A stretch of 27,864 nt of DNA from Solirubrobacter ginsenosidimutans (GTDB lineage Bacteria > Actinomycetota > Thermoleophilia > Solirubrobacterales > Solirubrobacteraceae). Positions 23,375 through 27,864 of this stretch are shown here, one piece after another. Position numbers and translations under genes: made by a program. Numbering within the stretch: the stretch's first letter is position 1; every line of letters begins with the position of its first letter. Under the pieces are notes generated by a model. It did no database searches, was not told the DNA's origin, and was given only the letters and a program-made list of their open reading frames with translations. Location of the stretch: contig NZ_JAPDOD010000085.1 of assembly GCF_027587205.1 (NCBI RefSeq), positions 1-27,864 on the forward strand, read 5' to 3'.

Positions 23375-24441
23375 CCCGACGTGGGACTACTCACGCGGAG
23401 CCCGTGTGCAAGCAAGACATACGACCGGCCTCGACAGTCGTCCCGCCCGGTAAATCGTCGGTAGCGGTCCTGGCTCTGCGATATGTGACTTTTCCAGAGG
23501 CACCGGGTTGCATGGCCGCCTCGTCGGCGTCGTCGGATCCCGTTCGTCACGGATCGGGGTGAGCAGCGCGGCCTGGGCAGTGGGCAGGTTGCGGGTGCCC
23601 GCTGCCCCTTGAGCAAGCGCTCCGTTGGCCTCGTAGGGCCCCTTGTCAGCTCGTCGTGCAGGGCGCGGTCGATGACGACCGCCTGCAATTCCGGCAATTC
23701 CTCGTAGCCATTGCTCTCCTGAGCGTTGCCGGTCTCAGCGTCGTCACAGTCGTCCTCCGCGTTCGGATCGATCGCGTTGCTACTAGTCGCAGAATTCAGC
23801 GCCGCCATCTTCGTCGTGGCCGCAGCCATCCGCCTCGACGTCGCGACCTCCTGCTACTGACTTGACGCGACGCGGCGGTGAGCTCATCCGCCCGGCGACG
23901 GCTGATGCTTTCCATATCCGCCTGAGCTCGGTCGCGCCTCGGGGTTCGACGCGACGAGGGACGCCGCCGCGTTGATGCGCCCGCGCAAAGTTCTGGCGGT
24001 ATGCGGGAGGAGGGTCCGCATCCCATGCTCGGGGAGCTTCACGCGGGCGCAGTGAGGAAGCTACTGACGGCCACTCGGTGGCCTCTGGACCGTTCGTCGT
24101 GTGGTAGCCGTTCAATCGACCATCGGCCAGACCGGATTCGTGTGCGTCAGCCCGGCGAGTCATCGCCGGGGGCACCGTGTGTCGTTATCGACGAACTCGA
24201 GACCTTGGCGCTGCTGCCTTCCACCCCAGGTAGCGGCGGCAGGGCCGCGAGTCGGTCCAGGCACGCCGCCTGCGCTTTCGCATGCGAAGCGGCGGCGGTG
24301 ACCAGTGCCGCAGCCGTCGACGATTCCACTACGGCGAGGGACCACCGGGGACAGCTGCCTGCCGGCGCGGCTGGATCGAACGGCATTTCCGGTCGCGGAC
24401 GGTACGGCCTCCCAGCGGGGGTCTTCGCCGCACGCGGTCCG
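23375..24441. other. 1-kb stretch without a recognisable gene
   Basis: All six frames were read. Some stay open (for example 24001-24440 rightward and 23371-23829 leftward), but they are Arg/Ser/Pro-rich, without domains, ribosome binding sites or coherent hydrophobic patterns. A short hydrophobic run near 23690-23760 on the rightward strand could be the remains of a membrane segment. It most likely consists of decayed or non-coding DNA. Confidence 0.4.
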
Positions 24442-25320
24442 CTAGGGACCGGCGCCGTGGCGGGCGACGAAGTCGGCGAATCTGCGGGCGGCAGGGGACT
24501 GGTAGCGGGTGCGGTGCCACGCGATGCCGATCGTTCTCGCGCAGTCGCGGTCGGCGACGGCGAGCAGCGGTGTCGCGGAGGAGCCGTCGGGCCGAGCGGG
24601 CAGCAGTGAGACGCCGAGGCCGGCGGCGACGAGGCCGCGCAGGGTCTCGACGTCTTCGCCCTCGAACGCGACGTGGGGCGTGAATCCGGCCTGGTCGCAG
24701 AGAGCGTCGGTGATCCCGCGCAGGCCGTAGCCCGCTTTGACGAGCACGAACGGCTCGTCGGCGACCTCGGCGAGGCGGACGCGCCGGCGTTGCGCGAGAT
24801 GGTGGTCGGGGGGCACGGCGAGTCGTAGCGGCTCGCGGTACAGCGCGCGCCAGTGCAGTTGGTCGTCGGCCGGGTCCACGCCGGTGAGCACGATGTCGTG
24901 GCGGCCCGCGTGCAGCCCTTCGATGAGGTCGCCGGAGCCGTCCTGGTTGAGGCGGAAACGCGCGCCGGGGTGTTCGGCTCTGTAGGCGCGGATGAGTTCG
25001 GGGACCAGCGAGACGCCGAGGGTGTGCAGGAAGGCCAGGCGGATCTCGCCGGCCTCGGGGTCGGCCGCACGGCGGACCGCGCTGGTGCCGGTCTCGATCT
25101 CGGCCAGCGCCCGGCCTACGTGCTCAGCCAGCACGCGCCCATGCTGGTTCGGGATCAGCGATCGGCCGACGCGGTCGAAGAGTTGGACGCCGACGGACGC
25201 TTCCAACCGTCGCAGCGAGCGCGACAACGCCGGCTGGGAGATGTGCAGTCGCCCGGCGCTACGGGTGACGTTGGGGTCCTCGACGAGGGCGACGAACCAC
25301 TGGAGCTCCTGCAGTTGCAT
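24442..25320 (-). CDS. LysR-type transcriptional regulator
   Basis: A 292-residue LysR regulator from ATG 25320 (MQLQELQWFVALVED). The helix-turn-helix is at residues 18-50 (NVTRSAGRLHISQPALSRSL and LEASVGVQLF). Residues 90-285 form the periplasmic-binding-like effector domain, starting GEIRLAFLHTLG and ending with GLGVSLLP and a final helix (ARRFADFVARH). It is divergent from the MFS exporter gene, a typical local activator arrangement. The 86-bp gap holds repeated AATGATGC motifs where a LysR tetramer could bind, controlling both genes. Confidence 0.9.
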   Translation of the reverse strand: MQLQELQWFVALVEDPNVTRSAGRLHISQPALSRSLRRLEASVGVQLFDRVGRSLIPNQHGRVLAEHVGRALAEIETGTSAVRRAADPEAGEIRLAFLHTLGVSLVPELIRAYRAEHPGARFRLNQDGSGDLIEGLHAGRHDIVLTGVDPADDQLHWRALYREPLRLAVPPDHHLAQRRRVRLAEVADEPFVLVKAGYGLRGITDALCDQAGFTPHVAFEGEDVETLRGLVAAGLGVSLLPARPDGSSATPLLAVADRDCARTIGIAWHRTRYQSPAARRFADFVARHGAGP

Positions 25321-25329
25321 GTCGCTCTG

Positions 25330-25368
25330 AATGATGCCGCATGTGCATGGAAACGCTGCCAATGATGC
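25330..25368. repeat. Direct repeats AATGATGC between LysR and MFS genes
   Basis: AATGATGC occurs at 25330-25337 and 25361-25368, 31 bp apart (about three helical turns). The left copy overlaps the 9-bp palindrome ATGCCGCAT (25334-25342), and the right one overlaps ATGCAT (25365-25370). Likely recognition and activation sites for the LysR protein. Confidence 0.5.
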
Positions 25369-25371
25369 ATT

Positions 25372-25399
25372 TTGCGACGCGAAGGTCTTGACCTAGGCT
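25372..25399 (+). promoter_or_regulatory. Promoter of the MFS gene
   Basis: TTGCGA (25372-25377), 16 bp, TAGGCT (25394-25399), then seven bases to GTG 25407. This predicts a leaderless transcript. The right AATGATGC repeat abuts the -35, a usual place for LysR activation. Confidence 0.5.
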
Positions 25400-25406
25400 C
25401 GGGGAA

Positions 25407-26651
25407 GTGGAGATCCGAGCACAGCGTCTTCGTCGCGGTGACCCGGGATTCCGGCGAGCGTCGCTGGCGATCTTTGCCGCGGGGGTCGCCACGTTCATGC
25501 TGCTCTACGCGCCACAGCCGATGCTCGCTGCGATGGCGCGGGATTTCGGCGTGTCGCCGGCGAGCTCGACGCTGACGGTGGCCGTGAGCACCACGATGCT
25601 CGCACTCGCGCTGCTTCCGGCGGGGTGGCTGTCGAACGCGTGCGGTCGCACGCAGGTGATCGGGCTCGGGCTGTTCGCGGCAGCTGTGCTCGGGCTGGCC
25701 GCCTCCGCTGCGCCCACGTTCGAGGCGCTGCTGGTCCTGCGCGCGTTGCAGGGCGTCGCGTCGGCCGGGGTTCCGGCGGTCGCCATGGCGTACCTGGCCG
25801 AGGAAATCGACCCGTCATCGCTCGGCAGCTCGATCGGCCTGTACATCGGCGGCAACGCGCTGGGCGGCATGTCCGGTCGGCTGCTGAGCGGATGGCTCGC
25901 CGAGATCGGGGACTGGCGCCTCGCGCTCGTCGGCGTCGGCGTCGTCAGCCTTGCGTGCGCGGTCGTGTTCTGGCGCCTGGCCCCGCCGTCGCGCCATCAC
26001 ACGCGCACCCGCTTCACACCCGCCGCGGCGCTCGCGGCGGTGACCGTGCACCTCCAGGACCGCGGCCAGCGACTGCTCGCCGTGATGGCGGCGCTGCTGA
26101 GCGGCACGTTCGTCGCGGTCTACAACGCCCTCGGCTTTCGCTTGGTCGAGGCGCCGTACCGGCTCAGCGCGGTCGCGATCGGCGCGATCTTCCTCGTGTA
26201 CCCGATCGGGTCGGTCTCCTCGGCCGTGGCCGGGCGCATGGCGGACGTCGTCGGCCGGCGCCGTCTGCTGCCCGCCGGTGTCCTGGTCACGTTCGCCGGG
26301 ATCGCGCTGACGACCCTGAGCCCGTTGCCGGTCATCGTGCTCGGTGTCGCGCTGTTCACGCTCGGGTTCTTCGCCGCGCACTCGATCGCGTCGAGCTGGG
26401 TCGGCCGACGCGCGCACACCTCGCACGCTCAGGCGTCGGCGCTCTACCTGATCGGCTACTACGCCGGGTCCTCGGTGTTCGGGCCGCTGGGCGGGCTCGC
26501 CTGGAGCGCGGGTCGCTGGCCGGCGGTGACCGCGCTCGCGACGCTCCTGCTCACCATCGCGTTCGCCATCTCGCTGCGCCTGCGCGCCACGCCACCCCTC
26601 GCACGTCCTTGCTCGACGACCAGCGCCGCTGCCCATGCCCTCACCGCCTGA
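25407..26651 (+). CDS. MFS transporter, YnfM-like exporter
   Basis: A 414-residue major facilitator protein with about 12 transmembrane helices. The first helix starts ASLAIFAAGVATFMLLY. The loop between helices 2 and 3 carries the motif-A-like LSNACGRTQVIG, the loop around helix 4 carries LRALQGVASAGVPA (motif B), and the second half repeats the pattern (GRMADVVGRRRLLP). The order resembles the YnfM/arabinose-exporter-type drug:H+ antiporters. The substrate is unknown. GTG 25407 follows a -10 box by seven bases, without a ribosome binding site. The divergent LysR gene probably controls it. The C-terminus (from about 395) is a short unstructured tail. Confidence 0.9.
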   Translation: MEIRAQRLRRGDPGFRRASLAIFAAGVATFMLLYAPQPMLAAMARDFGVSPASSTLTVAVSTTMLALALLPAGWLSNACGRTQVIGLGLFAAAVLGLAASAAPTFEALLVLRALQGVASAGVPAVAMAYLAEEIDPSSLGSSIGLYIGGNALGGMSGRLLSGWLAEIGDWRLALVGVGVVSLACAVVFWRLAPPSRHHTRTRFTPAAALAAVTVHLQDRGQRLLAVMAALLSGTFVAVYNALGFRLVEAPYRLSAVAIGAIFLVYPIGSVSSAVAGRMADVVGRRRLLPAGVLVTFAGIALTTLSPLPVIVLGVALFTLGFFAAHSIASSWVGRRAHTSHAQASALYLIGYYAGSSVFGPLGGLAWSAGRWPAVTALATLLLTIAFAISLRLRATPPLARPCSTTSAAAHALTA

Positions 26652-26803
26652 CCAGCTCGAGCCTTCGTGTGACCCGACGACCCGCGCGCTGATCGCCGCC
26701 GCGCGGCCATGAGCCACGGCAAGCGGCAACGCGTCGAAAGGCTCGGCGGAACGCGCCGCTGCGACCGCTAGCCTCGGGCGCGTCATGCGATGGGGGAGGG
26801 TCG

Positions 26804-27646
26804 GTGTCTGAGCTACTGGAGCGCATCCATGGCGAGATCCGCGCGCGCCTCGCGGCGAGTGCGGCCGCGGTGCGCGAGTCCGAGCGCCTGGAAGCTGCCC
26901 TGGCGGCGCTGGACGGGGTGGAGCCCGACGTGCAGCGGCGACGGCCCGCGGCGTTGCGCGGCGCGCGCTCGCGCTCCGAGCCCAAGGCCATTGCGCAGCG
27001 AGCGCCGCGCGGTGCCAATCGTGAGGCGGCGCTGCGCGTGATCGGTGAGCGTCCCGGGATCGGCGCCGGCGACCTCGCGGCCGCCACGGGGATCAAGCGC
27101 GCGGTCCTGTACGCGCTGCTGACCCGGTTGGTCGAGCAGGGCGAGCTCGTCAAGCACGTCCCCGTCGACGGGCCGGCCGGCTACGCGTTGGCGACCATCG
27201 ACCCGACCGTCACGCCGGTCTCGTCCGACGCGCCCGCCAAGGCCGACGCGGACCTCGAGACACAGCCTGCCGACGGCCACGCGCAACCGCGGCCCGACGG
27301 CGGCACGGCCGGTGAGACATCGCCTCCGGACATTGCCGCGGTGCCGGCCGCGGCCACGCCGGACGAGAAGCCTGTGACACCGGCGCCGCGGACACGTCGG
27401 CGTGCGAAGGCCAAGCCGGCTGCAGTCGCGGCGCCCGAGGCGGACGTCGCGTCGGCGCCGCCCGGGAGCGAGCGCCCGGCGGACGCGGAGGTCTCGACGC
27501 CGGCCGACGGCACGTCTCCGCCCGACCACGATCCTGGCGCCCGCGCCACACCCGTCACGAGTGCCCCGGCGGCGACGCGGCGCGCGGCCAAGCCGCGATC
27601 CGCCACACGCGCACCTCGTCGCGCGAAGCCGAAACCGGCGGCCTGA
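26804..27646 (+). CDS. Winged-helix protein with Ala/Pro/Lys-rich tail
   Basis: A 280-residue protein from GTG 26804, with GGGAGG upstream. Residues 1-40 form an amphipathic coiled-coil helix (ELLERIHGEIRARLAASAAA). Residues 70-130 form a winged helix: ANREAALRVIGERPGIGAGDL, GIKRAVLYALLTRLVEQGEL, and VKHVPVDGPAGYAL as the wing. Residues 140-280 are low complexity, rich in Ala, Pro, Thr and Asp, with basic clusters RTRRRAKAKPA (about 197) and RRAKPKPAA (C-terminus) like histone H1 or actinobacterial nucleoid proteins. It may bind DNA both specifically (wing) and through the tail. It has no pathway neighbours. The tail length may vary among strains. Confidence 0.75.
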   Translation: MSELLERIHGEIRARLAASAAAVRESERLEAALAALDGVEPDVQRRRPAALRGARSRSEPKAIAQRAPRGANREAALRVIGERPGIGAGDLAAATGIKRAVLYALLTRLVEQGELVKHVPVDGPAGYALATIDPTVTPVSSDAPAKADADLETQPADGHAQPRPDGGTAGETSPPDIAAVPAAATPDEKPVTPAPRTRRRAKAKPAAVAAPEADVASAPPGSERPADAEVSTPADGTSPPDHDPGARATPVTSAPAATRRAAKPRSATRAPRRAKPKPAA

Positions 27647-27770
27647 ACCATCCAGCGTCCGTAATCGCGGTTCTCGACGGACGTCACGGTGGCCTTTCGG
27701 GCCCGCACGTGCCCAAGGGCTGCCTCGCCCGTCCATTCTGCGGGGTTCTGAAGTACCGTTGGACGTGACT

Positions 27771-27864
27771 ATGCCCACCATTTCACCAACCTCATCTAGT
27801 CATGGACATCGTCCTTCGGGGGAGACCTCGGAGGCTCGGATTGCCAAGGCCTTGGCGCATCCGC
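27771..27864 (+). CDS. Probable ArsR-type regulator, N-terminal start (partial)
   Basis: The frame from ATG 27771 (GTG 27765 is possible) runs off the window after 31 codons. It ends SEARIAKALAHP, which is the first helix of ArsR or related winged-helix regulators (RIAKALAHPLRxRIL). The leading 20 residues are Ser/Thr/Pro-rich. TACCGT at 27754-27759 could be the -10 box. Only the beginning can be judged. Confidence 0.5.
   Translation, partial: MPTISPTSSSHGHRPSGETSEARIAKALAHP

Noticed and set aside
23930..23980. GGTTCGA sequence resembling a tRNA T-loop
   Set aside because: The flanking bases do not form the T-stem, and no acceptor or anticodon arms were found.
26813..27781. A 322-codon leftward open frame
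   Set aside because: It is antisense to the winged-helix protein. It is made up mainly of Arg/Gly repeats produced by the low-complexity tail.
1..27864. CRISPR arrays, insertion sequences and rRNA
   Set aside because: No regularly spaced repeats, transposase motifs (DDE or HUH) or conserved rRNA segments were seen on reading both strands.

Overview
This is a GC-rich bacterial window with many GTG and TTG starts, F420-type oxidoreductases, Ala/Pro/Lys-rich tails and TAnnnT-type -10 boxes placed directly in front of start codons. It reads like an actinobacterial chromosome; the protein flavour suggests Thermoleophilia (Solirubrobacter/Conexibacter-like), but that is an impression from memory, not a search. 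No rRNA, tRNA, CRISPR array, intact insertion sequence or phage was found.

Layout. Positions 1-4460 look like accessory DNA: an HNH endonuclease, a small barrel-like protein, a possible PD-(D/E)XK-fold protein, a TIR-domain protein with a duplicated C-terminal module, and a truncated, frameshifted replication-relaxation gene. Positions 4575-6595 hold three leftward genes: a small barrel-like protein, a DUF2231-Rieske fusion and an HD-domain protein. Positions 6770-9930 mix living genes (a secreted micropeptide, a Ddn-like F420 nitroreductase, a DUF808/YedI membrane protein) with relics (a kelch protein and an Ig-like C-terminus). A secreted FG-GAP beta-propeller protein fills 10334-11950. A divergent TetR / SDR plus NAD(P)-binding reductase module with a 24-bp imperfect palindrome lies at 12870-14931. 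A 928-residue LuxR-type ATPase regulator occupies 15394-18180. Two small exported proteins and a J-domain protein follow.

From 20495 to 22659 the DNA is full of relics (C-termini of a PLP enzyme and a LysR regulator, and a methylenetetrahydrofolate-reductase-like gene with an in-frame stop and a deletion). These surround a response regulator with a degenerate receiver and a 60-residue basic protein. After a methyltransferase and about 1 kb without a recognisable gene come a divergent LysR/MFS-exporter pair, a winged-helix protein with a histone-like tail, and the first codons of a probable ArsR-type regulator cut by the window edge.

How it works together. Two classical divergent regulator/target modules (TetR-SDR and LysR-MFS) are clear. 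Most other genes stand alone. The strongest candidate for something undescribed is the TIR protein, whose C-terminus appears to be two copies of one unrecognised module. A second recurring theme is probable leaderless transcription: at least six genes carry TAnnnT six or seven bases upstream of the start codon.
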